The position numbers were made by a program, and so were the translations under genes. From Salminus brasiliensis (Eukaryota; Chordata; Actinopteri; Characiformes; Bryconidae), in contig NC_132878.1 in the NCBI RefSeq assembly GCF_030463535.1, forward strand, positions 86,279,355 through 86,343,354: a stretch of 64,000 bases of DNA. Reading direction: 5' to 3'. The notes below the pieces were generated by a model, which worked only from the letters and a program-made list of their open reading frames with translations, was not told where the DNA came from and searched no databases. Of the stretch, positions 19,950 to 33,200 are shown one piece after another (within the stretch, counting starts at the first letter, position 1; each line of letters opens with the position of its first letter).

Positions 19950-20200
19950 GGCGTGGAAGTCACGCCCTGTAAGATATGCCCAATCTGAAGAAGTTAGCAA
20001 AGAGGCTAAAGCTAGGAAGCTTGCAGATCCAGCCTCAAGCCAGCAGCCTCTTCTGTCTTTGTTCAACAGTGCAAAAGACCAGAGCCATTAAGAGGAAAAT
20101 AATGGAATTCATAGCATTGGATGGCCAGCTATTTTATCTAGTCGAGGACAGAGGTTTTAGATACATTACTGAGCTTAAGATACACAATACAAAATAGACT
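19950..20200 (+). pseudogene. hAT/ZBED-type transposase fragment
   Basis: The frame holds RAIKRKIMEFIALDGQLFYL followed by VEDRGFRYITEL. This resembles the hAT transposase stretch with an Ile-Ala-x-Asp then Val-Glu-x-x-Gly-Phe pattern. It is short with no flanking termini. The resemblance is judged by eye. Confidence 0.5.
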
Positions 20201-20764
20201 TCTCCAACATCATGCTACCAGAAATGTTTTATCTCATTTCACAGCACACATGCAGTCTACCCTACGCAGGTCCCAAGCCCATAGAGATACTGTACTTCAT
20301 TTTTAGTTGGTATGTAAAAAGAAAATGTTTGTCTGATACCCTACTGTACTTTATTTTGAGATTTGAGAATTTTAAATGAAAGAAAATGTATGTATATTGT
20401 ATGTGAATTTGTGTAATATAAATGCAGTTAGGATACCCCCATATTTATTACTACTTAAAGTGTCAGCTGAAGATGATTATAACATGGTTAGACAGAGTTT
20501 TGGAGGAGCCTGTCTTATTTAAACCTCAGACGAGATCCAAAACTAGTTAACTTTGTCCAAGAAATAATTGAGTGGAGAGTGAAGAACATGGCCAACATGG
20601 CCAGGTGAGGCCATTATTTATTAAGCGCTTTTCACAATATTTTGTCACTAGGCAGCTTCGTAGAGATCTGAGTCCGAGCCTAAAGAACAGCATCTACCGT
20701 CAGAATTACACTGCACAAGCTAGATTTTAGGGGACGTGTGCAAGGAAAAGACCTTTTCTGTTAA

Positions 20765-20990
20765 AGAAACAGGGTAAGACTGAGGTTTACCAGAGAAACA
20801 GACCAAGACCAGGACATCTGGAACAATGTGTTTTGGACAAATGAATTAATTCAAGGTTGAAATGTGTGAACACAGATAACAGAGGACCTGTTTGGCGTAA
20901 ACCAAACACAGCATTTGAGCACAAGACCCCATATCAACTGTAAAGCATGGAGGTGGAAATGTCATGGGTTGCTTTGCTACAGCTTAGGGT
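20765..20990 (+). pseudogene. Tc1-type transposase fragment
   Basis: The stretch tggacaaatgaattaattca, then tttggcgtaaaccaaacac and aaagcatggaggtgg, follows the DNA of a common fish Tc1 family around the first catalytic Asp (W-T-N/D-E). No inverted repeats remain. The rest of 19694-22740 shows no gene. Confidence 0.6.
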
Positions 20991-22739
20991 GTCCCCATTT
21001 TTTCCTGCCAAAATATCAAATTTCTCCTAATTACATTTCTTCAGTTTTATGTGTTTTAGTTATATGACCTCCATCTCTCAATATAATTCAAATGATAATG
21101 ACATCTTTATGTTTAAATATGTTAAAGACAAAGGTTTTCATGGGGTGTCCTCTTTTTCGCAAGACTGTATTTACTGATGCCTTTTTAGCAGAGCTGAGTG
21201 CCTTTACAGTCTTTTACTGCAATCCTGGGACTCCATTACACTGCACAGGCTTATGTATTCACTCGCTAGCACTTCAGCGTGTGCTATCATGGACGATCAC
21301 TTTGGCATGCTTCCCTGTACATAATGAAATAACAGAAGATCTGTTTTGAAACATATTTGTCACAGAAGACAATGAACAGATGCTTCAGCTTGATCACTGA
21401 TCAAGGCAGGAGCTTTTAAACATGGGTGTAACAAAGCTGAACAGGGTGGCAGTTGTAAACCTCTGCAGTGCAAGATTACAATTGCATGGGAGTCCTGCAG
21501 AATGACTATTTACTACAACATGACAAGTCTAGAAATATGCAAGGGTGAGTAGAAAGGAACATTTTATAACATAAGAACATATATAGAAACAGTAAAGAGT
21601 TCAAAACGTATGGTGTTTAACTGTACTTGATTTATGACAAGATTTAATAAATATTTTTTTTATATATTATGCATATTATATTTCTTAACAAGCTACTGAC
21701 ATTTTTGTACCTGAGAAATGCTGTTGTAGCTCTTTTGGTTCCACCATTTTTGTAATTCCAATAGACGATACAACTGAGCAACTGAATAGAAATAGTGTGG
21801 TGGGAGAAATTACTGTGATGCACAACACAAGAATCAGGCTAGGACAAAATGTAAGTCTCCCTTTTACAAATCACTCTTATGATCCGGATTGATTATGAAG
21901 AAATATTTACATTAAATTATAGTTATTTGTATGAGGTTTTGGGTTACTTTACACTGTTTGTTATTTTAGCAGCTGTGTTTAACATCTGTTGAAAATAAAT
22001 GAAGGGTTTTGAATAAATTGTGGGTGTTTGAGACCTCTCTCTTGAGTGTTTTTGTTCTTAAATCAAGAAAACAAACAAAGTCTTAAAATTTCTTTTTATT
22101 AATACAGAAATGTTTTAGGTTTGACACTGCTCCCAGAAAACACATAGTGCCCATCAGTGAGCTCCCACAGTGTGCCCACACCCTATGGCTCTTTAAAATG
22201 CACATGGGAGAATAAGATTAATTGGCTGCAAAGTAGACAGAACAGAAATCAGGCACATCATAATTCTGAGATATCGTCAACATTTTTAAATACTAACCCT
22301 ATTGAGAACTATAATACACCTCATTCTATCAGGACGAGTATTACTGGTAATTCTGTTGGACATTTTTCTACCAGTAAATAGAATATTAATTGGCTGGCAC
22401 AGCAGATACTGTTTTTTCATTGTTGTTGATGATGTAACTGGTGATAACAGTAGCCCAATAAATTCTGAGGTGTATAGAAGCAACTTATGAGCTCAAACAT
22501 ATTACTAAAGAAACTGAAAAGAGTCCAGTTACTCACCTGATATGAATTTCATTAAGTAAGCCATTCATATGGTGAAGGAGCCCCTTGCTTAGCAAAGCAT
22601 CACTGATGCTTAAGATATGATGCGTTTGAGTCGCAGAATTCATTTAGGCCTTTGCATGCAAAGAATATGCAGCAAAGCACTAAACATGGCTAATGTACAA
22701 TACATCATACAAGTATGATCAAAACTGTGGCTGTGTTTT

Positions 22740-23845
22740 TAAAAGTGAGTCGCTCTCTTGAGGTCATGCCACAGCATCTTATTTAGGTTGAGGTCAGGAC
22801 AGGTTGACTGGGCCACTCCAGAAGGCGTATTTCCTTTTGTTAAAGCCATTCTGTTGTTGATTTACTTCTATTTTGGGTGTAGTCCTGTTGCATCACTCAT
22901 CCCCTGTTGAGCTTCAGTTGGTGGACAGATGGTCTTATGTTGTCCTGCAAAGTGTCTTAGTATACTTGGGAATTCATTTTTCCGTTGATGACAGCTGATC
23001 TGTCCAGACCCTGAGGCAACAAAGCAGCCCCAAACCATGATGCCCCCGCCACCATATTTCACAGTTGGGATGAGATAGCGTTGCGTTGTGTGTTCCATCT
23101 AAACAACTCAGTTTTGGTTTCATCTGTTCATTGAATATTTTGCCAGTATTGCTGTGGAACGTCAACAAACTTCAAACATGCAGCAATGTTTTTTTTTTGT
23201 TTTTTTTGGACAGCAGTGGCTTCCTCTCTGGTATCCTCCCATGAACTCTGTTCTTGTTTAATGTTTTACTTATTGTAGATTTGTCAACAAAAATGCTTTA
23301 GCTGTTCACCTCGTTGAGCATGCTGCGCTGTGCTCTTGCAGTCATCTTTACAGGACGACCACACCTAGGGAGAGTAGCAACAGTTCTGAACTTTCTCCAT
23401 TTGTAGACAGTCTGTCTTACCGTGGACACTTGAACATCAAGGCTTTTAGAGATACTTTTGTAACCCTTTCCAGCTTCATGCAAGTCAACAAATCTTGAAC
23501 GTAGGTCTTCTGAGAGCTCTTTTGTGCGAGGCATGGTTCACATCAGGAAATGCTAAAACCTAAAACTGGTGTGTGTGTTTTACATGGCAGGGAAGCTTTA
23601 ACCAACACATCCAATCTCATCACACTGATTGGACTCCTGGTTGGATGACGTCATTAGCCTAGGGGTTCACATACTTTTTCCACCCTACACTGTGAATGTT
23701 TATATGTTGCGTTAAAAAAAAACTTCAATACACATCATTAATTTAAGCAGTGTTTGTCTATTGTTGTGGCACATTTAATAACCAGTTTATTCAGAAATCC
23801 AAGTAATCCCAAAGCGTTCACATACTTTTTCTTGAAACTGTGTTA
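22740..23845 (-). mobile_element. Tc1/mariner element with long 5' inverted repeat, 3' truncated and internally deleted
   Basis: The 5' end on the minus strand starts near 23842 with caagaaaaagtatgtgaac. A second direct repeat, gtggaaaaagtatgtgaac, is near 23685, an IR/DR-type arrangement. A transposase remnant starts at 23534 ([14 protein letters not shown], then a helix-turn-helix) and is open to 23298. Later parts are broken by stops and deletions but readable (VPQQYWQNI, the glycine-rich G-G-G block near 23040, LLEWPSQ). The distal inverted repeat is missing at about 22740. Confidence 0.85.
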
Positions 23846-23930
23846 ACTTACAGCAACAGTTAAGAATGTTGTTCTTCTTGAGAAGTTACTATTTTGGAGA
23901 GATAAAATAGACAATATGTAATCAATATTA

Positions 23931-24556
23931 GTCACCTTGCGTGTTTCCGTTTGTGGTAACTTCAGGCTCCTGCAGATAGCATTGCATAAAGATGATCAGG
24001 CTATAAATATCTGCAAGCTGGATTCACAGATTGAGAAGAGGTGGTACAGTGCAGTGAATGTCTCATTTGATGTGTGGAAAATGGGTCACAGAGCAGATGA
24101 TAACGATTGGCTAAAAGGAGTGATTGCATTTGAGCATGTCAAAGGCCACAGTGTGAAGGAACATAGCTGAAGCTGCAGGTCTATGCGAGTGTATGGTCAT
24201 ACAGGTCTACCAGCAGTGGCAAAAACCCCAGTCTACACAAAATCTTTGTCAGAATTGTGACCAAAAGACTGATGGAAATGAACAGACTGGGACTGCCAAC
24301 ATGTTTCCTGGCTTCTGAATGAAAATCCCTCTGCAGGGAATTGCATTTTCATTCACTAGCCATGAAACCTGTCTGCAGTCCCTGTCCACCACTTTCATCT
24401 GCTCTGTGACCCATTTTCCACACATCAAACAAGACATTCACTGCACTGTCCCACCTCTTCTCACTCTATGAATCCCATCGCACACCCCGCAGGTATTTAT
24501 AGCCTGATCATCTGCAGGAGCATGAAGTTACTACCACCTTAAACATGCAAGGTGAC
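23931..24556. mobile_element. Foldback element with inverted arms of about 170-180 bp
   Basis: The left arm (gtcaccttgcgtgttt, gatgatcaggctataaat, gatgtgtggaaaatgggtca) reappears as its reverse complement in the right arm, about 24385-24556 (tgacccattttccacacatc, atttatagcctgatcatc, gcaaggtgac). Family unknown. The loop has no convincing gene. Confidence 0.85.
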
Positions 24557-24633
24557 TATTCTTTTGGTCCGGGGAGCTTATATACACAGTGTCGTTTTAT
24601 CATCACTGTAATGTTCTGTTAAACACTGTTCAC

Positions 24634-25099
24634 ATACATGTCCAAATGTTTGTGTACACCCCTTATAATGAGTGCATTTAGCTATTTTAAGTTGCAGCCA
24701 TTGCTGACACAGATGTACACACACAGCTTTTCTGGTCCCTATAGAGAAGTACTGTGGCAAATTGAATAGGACTCACTGGAGAAAATGACATAATGCACTG
24801 GCATCATGCCTAAAGCCAGGCGTGGGCTAGAGGTGTATAAAGTCCCCCAGCACTGAGCTGTGGACCTATGTTCTCTAGGATGATGGGTGATGCTTTATCC
24901 AATACTTTTGTGAAGAGTTGGAGAGTTGGTATAAGGTTAGGTGGCGATAATCCAACATCCTGACCTCACCAACGCTCTTGTTGCTGAATGCGATCAAATA
25001 CCCACAACAATGCTATAATATGTAGTACAATACGTAGCACCCTGGATTACATAAAAAGAATGAATAAGCGGGTGTCCCAATACTTTTGTCCATATATTA
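24634..25099. mobile_element. Non-autonomous DNA transposon family A, copy 1
   Basis: The left end is atgtccaaatgtttgtgtac and the right end is gggtgtcccaatacttttgt then ccatat, with a roughly matching inverted-end theme. Other copies are at 43606-44089 and 59202-59545. Internal blocks are shared (ccctatagagaagtactg, caccaacgctcttg). Confidence 0.7.
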
Positions 25100-25654
25100 G
25101 TAAAATATAATTTATGAATGCCTCGTTGGTCATTGTACTGGGCTTGGTTAAAGATAGCGCTCTTGCTGCTGTGGCTCCTTTCTCACTTATCTCAATTGTG
25201 AACGTCATGGAAGCTTCAGCTGAGTCAACTCCCACATCTTCAGGTCCTACACTTGGCTAATGAAGTGAGTGCTAATGAACACTTGGCATGATCAGGTGAG
25301 CTAATTCTTCTTGAGTGTTTTAAATGGCAGTTACTGTTTTAACTTTTTTTACACTGCAAATGAAGTCTTGGCAAAGAATTAGGCTTTGTGTTGTCATATG
25401 TTGTCAGTTATTAAAGTGGAAATACTGCTTAGAGCTTAACTGTGCAATAGAATATAGAGTGCCTGGAGTGCTGCATTGATATGGTGTCAGTCCAGCTGTC
25501 ATTTCTACATTGAAAATATAATACATCAACACATTTTAGTCATTATGTTAAATGTAGTAATCGTGTTAATTTAATATTGTGTGGAATTGAGGGGCACATT
25601 TGGGCCTTTAATAAGGAACTTTTACACTGTAAAACTTTTACACTGTTTTTAGTT

Positions 25655-25850
25655 TTCTTCATGATTTGAACCCTGTAGCTGATCCGAACACTGTGTAAAA
25701 AAGTCTGGATGAATGGACCAGTAGAAATGTTTTAAATTACTTTTATTGTACATTGACTTCCATTTAAAATTAAAAACTATTTTACCGTCTCCTGTAAAAT
25801 CCCTATTTTGGAGATATGTGTTTTTGATTGGACAGCAACAAAGTCTTTGA
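25655..25850. repeat. Dispersed repeat family B, copy 1
   Basis: Blocks such as tttgaaccctgtagctg, tggatgaatggaccagtag and ttggacagcaacaaa recur at 31388-31445, 31775-31830 and 45425-45600. On the other strand they recur at 33930-34030, 54195-54400, 53401-53598 and 55013-55227. The surrounding 25.1-27.0 kb shows no gene. Confidence 0.7.
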
Positions 25851-27053
25851 GTATTTATCACAGCTTCTTCTTCATTGGAATCTAGATGCACTAAGTGCCT
25901 TTAGAGGTTCTGTAGATGATCCACAGAAGTTCTCAGTATTGATAATGGCTAATATGGCAAATAGAAATTCATTAATATTAGCTACTTGTTTCAGAACCAT
26001 TAACTGTGCACTATTAAGCTATTGTGGTATTGCACTTTCAGACTACATTTTATACACTTGATACTTATTCAAATGTGTTAGTAGAAGAAGCTTCAGTGAG
26101 GGGGCTATAAAGCATGTTGTTTTTTCAGCCGCGCCTATTCTTATCTGTAAGCTCGTCTGTGGACTAATCCGTCAGTAGACTAATCCGTCAGTAGTGGTTA
26201 GAAAAGAGTGAAGGCATTTCATCACACGTAAATAAATTGAGCATTAAACCTCATTTGGATGTATAATAGCCTCTGGAGTGATTGAATTAATGGTACATCT
26301 TTATGAATTCTGCATGTGTGGTCGGAGCATAGCTCACACCAAGCCCTGCAAGTTTGTGTGTATGAGCGTATTAGCGCGCGCATCTGAGTGGGGCACTTGT
26401 TTATCTGCTTAAAACACTCATAGCCCTATCTTACAACCGGACTGTCCCGGGTGGGGGAGGCAGGGAAATCTACTGTCCCTCACACACATACGTAGAAGCA
26501 AACACGTATGCTCACAGTTGCGCACATTAGTAGCCTCAGTAAATATAATTATTATTATCACAACAGAATTAATTGCAGTATATGTGCAGGTGTCACTGCA
26601 CAGTAGAATAGTGAACCACCACTCCATGACTTCTGATGAAGTCTTTTACTGCCAGACATGGGATTTTGATTTCTAGTCATAAAAGCAGTTCATAAAAGAA
26701 AGTTTTTCTGAGACCTGCACCAATGCTGTAAACTGCCATTTCTAAATTACCTAATGAACTGAGGAAACAGCTACCTGAAAACACTTTGCTGTGTTCTCAT
26801 AGCCTTCTCCTGCTTTGTAGGCATCAGCTATTTTTATATTCAAAGTGCTAGGCAGCTGCTTATAAAAGCCCATTTTTGCTAAATACTGGGACAAGGTTTC
26901 AGAAGCTTTGCTATTTGCATCTCCTGGCCTTTCCTAACAATGATTATGAATAACTCATAGCCCTAACAGAATAATGAAGGTCCGAGACCTTAGGTATTAT
27001 CAGGTGTTATCAATAAACCATGGCAAATCTAAAATATGAATACATTTTTGCAG

Positions 27054-27141
27054 CTTTGTCAGCCATGACCAAAGTGGCAGATTGCAAATGATGAGAGGGC
27101 AAGTGTGAGCTGCTCAGGAGGAGGGAGAGAACAGAGGAGAA
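27054..27141 (+). promoter_or_regulatory. Probable 5' UTR part of the ATG exon, with a short upstream ORF
   Basis: The acceptor-like acatttttgcag ends at 27053. An upstream ORF of eight codons begins at 27066 (atgaccaaagtggcagattg, then TGA). A second in-frame TGA precedes the main ATG, so the FERM start at 27142 needs either this UTR or an alternative upstream splice. This is inference. Confidence 0.4.
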
Positions 27142-27277
27142 ATGTTCCGTTGTCAAGTGAATCTTTTGGATGACACCCGCATTGAGCGGAACCTGGAGGT
27201 CAGTCTTGGTTATACTGAAACAGATGTATGTCCCCCAAAAGTCAGTAAACACTTTCTGTCAAAAAGCACACATTTTC

Positions 27278-27321
<44 letters not shown>

Positions 27322-27927
27322 GAAAAATGCAGTGGGCCAGGTGCTGTTCGATGAGGTTTGTAATCATCTCAACCTGCTGGAAAGGGGCTACTTTGGCCTG
27401 GCAACGTGGGATTCCTCCAACAACAGGGTAATGAGTTAACACTGTTACACAGCATACACTGCTTATTACAGTCTTACAAAGCACAGCTTCACTCTATTAC
27501 ACAAGCTTGATCAGCCTTCAGAGAGACACCTCTCAGTATGTTAGCTGCATGTCTACATATAGTCGCATTTCTAGGCCTTAGAGTCCCACAAAACTTGGCA
27601 ACAGATGGTTGGAAATTCATTAATTCTCTATTCTTTGAAAAGTGTGGTGTCCATCACAGTTTCTCAACTGGCCTTCTTCTTCTACCTTCTTCAGGTGTGG
27701 CTGGACTTTTCTAGAGAAGTTCACAAGCAGATCATAGGTGTGGTTCTTTCTTTTGTGGAGTGTTTAAAGCATCTTCTTTCTGTGTGTTTATGTGCAGCTC
27801 TGCTTATGCTCTTCTCTTCTTGGTCTAATTTCAGGTCACGATGCTACCTTCACTTTTAATGTCAAGTTTTACCCACCTGATCCTTCCCTACTGGCGGAGG
27901 ACCTCACCAGGTACTCCATTCTACATA

Positions 27928-27977
<50 letters not shown>

Positions 27978-28725
27978 TGTTTTTCAGTGTCAAAGTGTGA
28001 GGCCATCCATGTGTCCTATGTGTTTTATATATTACCTATACACCGCATATTATGACCACCTTTTCATATAGGAGCAGTCTGTAGTTCTATAATTACAGAC
28101 TGTAGTCCTTCTGTTTCTCTGCATAGTTTGTTAGCCTCATTTCACCCTGTTTTTCAATGGTCAGGACCCCACAGTACCACCACAGAGCAGCTATTATTTA
28201 GGTGTTGGGTCATTCTCAGCACTGCAGTGACTCTTAACCTAACCCTAAGCTTACTTATAAACTTAACTATTGTAGAAGTGAAAATCTTGCAGTTTCTGCA
28301 GGAGTTTGCATCTATGAATTCCTTTTTTAGAAGCACCATAATGAAGTAAAGCATAATGATGTGGTGCTGCTGTTTTCTCACATATGAGGACATGACAGAC
28401 TGGGCTGTTTGTACATGGCAAAACAGCGCCCCAAGTGGACGTGACTTCCTTGTGAACTAGAAAATATGTACAAATGGGGCAAATTTATGAACACTCTGAG
28501 CAAATATGGTTCTATGTAGTCCAAAAACAGGGTTCTTTGATTCATAAGAGGGTTTACTTGTATTTGAAGAACCATTTAGATATAAATTGTTACTTCTAAA
28601 TAAAACCATTGCCTTGACTGCAGAACCATGAATAGAACCCTTTGTTTGAATTACATAATATTTTTTTTTATGTCTTTATCTATTTCACTTTATTTACTGA
28701 TTTGTAAGTGTGTGTGAATGTGTGA

Positions 28726-28763
<38 letters not shown>

Positions 28764-30217
28764 AGATATTTACTCTGTCTGCAGGTGAGGACGGACATCA
28801 TGACCAACCGTCTGCCCTGTCCATCAGATATGCTGGCAGTGTTGGGGGCGTACACAGTCCAGTCAGAGTTTGGGGATTATGACCCTGACGTACATGTGCC
28901 GGGCTACCTCAGGACCATACCTCTCGCACCCATTCAGACCCCAGAGCTGGAAGACAGTGTGACTGACTTGCATCGCACATACGAGTATGTTACCCATCTA
29001 TTCACACACTGTGTTTTTCTTTTTCCAGTTAATTAAACTTACACTTGATTGTAACACACATGGCCTCTAACCTGGGCAATTGTGATATGTTTCTTTGTAG
29101 CTCAACAAAGAGAATAGTGAACTTAATAATTTTACTATTAAATACTGCTACTATATAAGTATTATATTGTAAGTGCAGGGGAATGCCTCAACATTATTGC
29201 CCATGTTATTCACCTGTATGCTTTGCAGCAGATTAAGACTATAGAATGTCAGTACATTATTTCTTTAAAGGGTACATTTTCAAATGGTGTATATGAATGG
29301 TTGAAATGTAAACTGGAGAACAAAAGAGAAATTTAGCAGCCTGGCTTTCTGTACAATGGTGGCGTTGTGGTGGGATATCACATATACAGCACATTTTATA
29401 TAGCAATTTCATTTACGCTTCAAAACCATCAGTGAGCCAATACACATCTTCTTAGTTGTTATTTGCAATGTAATATAGTAGCGGTAAATCTGAGAAAGGA
29501 GAAGATAATCTTTTATTAGTCCCACAGTGGGGAAATTAGTACAACCAATAGTTTAAAAAAATAAATCTGTGTTAAGCCAAACCCGTATCCCAAAACTGTC
29601 AATTAAATGTAATTTAATAGCTTTTCTATGACGTTTTTTGAGGCATTACACACTTCAATTCTGACTTGGTAAACTTCCGAAGTCTTTTACGAAGTTTTTA
29701 TTACAAAGGGATTCCAGAAGTTGAGAGTAACAAATTTTGCTAAGAAACTTTTAGAATGAACTTCATTATCCAATGAGAAAAGAGCTTCCAGTTACATATG
29801 ATATGATGTGAATGTGACAGGGGTGAAATCAAGTCTTTAGACAAAGATGTTAGAGAAAAGTTTGATGAATTTGACAAAATGCATTGAAATAAATACAGTA
29901 ATTTATTTACATCCTTATTATTATTATTTACAGATTGGCAGGACCACAATTGTCATTTTAGACTGCAGTCTCCCATTAGTAAAAGAGTGTATATTGTTTT
30001 TTTGCTTGTGGTTTTTGTGTGTATTTGTGTAGGATTTTAGTGAAGGATGTTAGTGATTTGATAAATTTAGAGCATTTACCATCAAACCTCTCAGTTGTTT
30101 CTACTGATAAAGAAACATTTGTACTAACATATTTTGAAATGCTGGAATGTCTCAACATTTTGTTGAGAAATGTGTTAATATGTCTAACACATTCACTAAT
30201 AAACACATTATTGTGTG

Positions 30218-30278
<61 letters not shown>

Positions 30279-33200
30279 ATGCAGATCGATGACTCCTGCT
30301 CAGGCAGATGAGAACTTCCTTCAGAATGCTGTGACACTCCCTTTATATGGAGTAGACCTTCATCATGCAAAGGTAAAACATGTGACCATACTGTCCTCGT
30401 ACACTTTGTATATTTCATGTGTTTATGTGCTGGTGACACATTTGTGAACACCTCGATCTCTAGACTTGTTATTTAGTTGTTAATCTAATCATATGAAATT
30501 TGATAAAGCCTATAATTTGATAACCACTACATATCATTTGGGAACTACAAACCGGATTCCAAAAAAGTTGGGACACTAAACAAATTGTGAATAAAAACTG
30601 AATGCAATGATGTGGAGATGGCAAATGTCAATATTTTATTCGTAATAGAACATAGATGACAGATCAAAAGTTTAATCTGAGTAAATGTTACATTTTAAAG
30701 GAGAAATATGTTGATTCAAAATTTCATGGCGTCAACAAATCCCCAAAAAGTTGGGACAAGTAGCAATAAGTGGCTGAAAAAAGGAAATTGAGCATATAAC
30801 GAACAGCTGGAAGACCAATAAACACTAATTAGGTCATTTGACAACATGAAATGACTACAGGAAATGAGCTTCAAGTTAAATATGACATGATGTCTGTGTG
30901 AAATTGGTGAAGCATGAAGCCGGGTGTTTCTTTAAAAAAATGTTTGATGAATTTGACCAAATCCACTGAAACAAATATATAATCGTACAGTTTATACTTA
31001 TTTTTTTATATTATATATAAATAATAAGTATATTTTTATTTTATTTATATTATTGGATTAATATGTATTAAAATATCTGAACTGATTGGCAGGACCAAAA
31101 TGATCATTTAAGACTGTAGAGTCTCCTCTGAATAAATGAATGTGTGATTTTTTTCTGCTTGTGGTCTTTGTGTGTATTTGTGTAGGATGTTAGTGGAGGA
31201 GATGTGAAGCTGGGTGTGTGTGGTGATGGAGTGACGGTGTATGAGGGCAAGGCAGCGACACACAGTTACTCCTGGCCCAGAGTGCTGAAGATTTCGTATA
31301 TCCGCAACAAATTCCACTTCAGAATCCGCCACGCACAGGTAACCAATCGAAGTTTTATAATCCCATGATGTAGTCAACTATCTCCATTTTTGTCAGTTTT
31401 CTCCATGGTTTGAACCCTGTAGCTGCTCTATACACTGTGTACATAATTGTTTATTTGGCAACGATTAAATGTGCAATAACCAAAGATGTTAAAAGAATAT
31501 GCAGTAAGTCAGCAAGACACCAAGAAACTAGTACCCCTAACAACTGTGCAAGACCTGGTAAACCACCAACCCACCACCACCAGTCTTTTCCGAAGTTTTT
31601 ATTACAAAGGGATTCCAGAAGTCGAGAGAAACAAATTTTCATAAGAAACTTTTAGAATGAACTTCAGAACTGCATTATCCAATGAGAAAAGAGCTTCCAG
31701 TTACATATGACATGATGTGAATGTGACAGGTGTGGAACCAAGTGTTTCTTTAGACAAAGCAGTTGTCTGTTTTTAGTGTCATCCATTGTTTAAACCCTGT
31801 AGCTGCTCTATACATAATTGTGGATGGATAGGCCAACAGAATTGCTCTAAACAACTCTGAATAAACAGAATATACACCCGATACACCCGAAGAAATCAAG
31901 CTCCACTTTGGCCTTGGGCAATATCCCAGTATCCACAAGTGTTTCTTGCGCTGTGAAAAGATGACTCAACACTTTTGATCTGAAACAACGTTGAGCTGGA
32001 GAGAGGCTTTCATGGAATTGACTTTGAATTTTAATCAACATAATTTACTTAAGATGTAGTGAAAGCAGTTAAACACAACAAATTCTCTCATTTTAATATG
32101 TTGACATCCAAGTCAAGTTAACCAAGTCAAACAACCCCTTTGGGTAAGGAGTGGGGTCTGACCACACCGAACTCTGGACCGCAACATAGATGAACATGTG
32201 TGGGATTACTTGGACCAACTTTAAAGAAAGTAGATTTCTAGCCTTAAAACTGAAAGCAAGTCGGGTTTTTTTGTTTGTTTGTTTGTTTTTTGTGATGATG
32301 GAAACGAATCATTTGTACTTACTTTGGCCACCTTTACTGGAAATGAAGTAATGAAGGATGCTCTGTCTTTCACAGTATTTACTGACAATTTGCATATTTA
32401 ACAGGATGCTACTGAAAGTACCATCAGCTACATTCTGCCCAGCTACCGTGCCTGCAAACGACTGTGGAAAGTTGCTGTGGAGCACCATGCCTTCTTTAGG
32501 TGGGTGGGTGTGTGAGTGTTTTGTAGGAGTTAAAGTAGTTGACATTATATTATAATGTAATGAAGTGCATTGGTTTAATCTAAAAAATAAAAGTGCTGCA
32601 ACTGGCTCTTTGAGCGATGCTAATAAAGAACCGTTTCTGCTTCCATAACAGACTTTACATTCACTTCTTTAAATCTTATAAAGATATTAATTAGGGATGT
32701 CCAACAGTAAGTGAATCATGATCATATTTTTTATGATTCAAGTACCTTAATGCAGAGTATTGGCAGATAGAAATCCCATCATATCTGGTCTGATCTGATC
32801 TTTGCATTTCTATAAATAATACATCCACACAGTTTAGGTAGCATGTGCTGCTAAATAATACTCAAGTAAGCAGTTTATATAATGAGACATTCTGGGCTCA
32901 TTTATTTAGTTTGAAAGCCAACTTTGTTTAAAAATGACCATTTTATAGTGAGTTTAACCCAGCCCATGGGCCGCTGGCGGGCCGGAAGTGTTATTACAAA
33001 TTTCTGTTACCAAAGAATTGCCCCACCAGTTTCCACAAGTCCCTGTAGTTACTGAGTAACACGCCTAATTGTGTAATAAGCCTTGCTGCTTTATAGGGGT
33101 TAATATCTCATAATCATATAATCTAATAATAATTATCTAAGAGTAACTGACCCCCAATTAGTCAGTTCCCAGTTACTTTAAAACACTGCAGTGAAATCAG

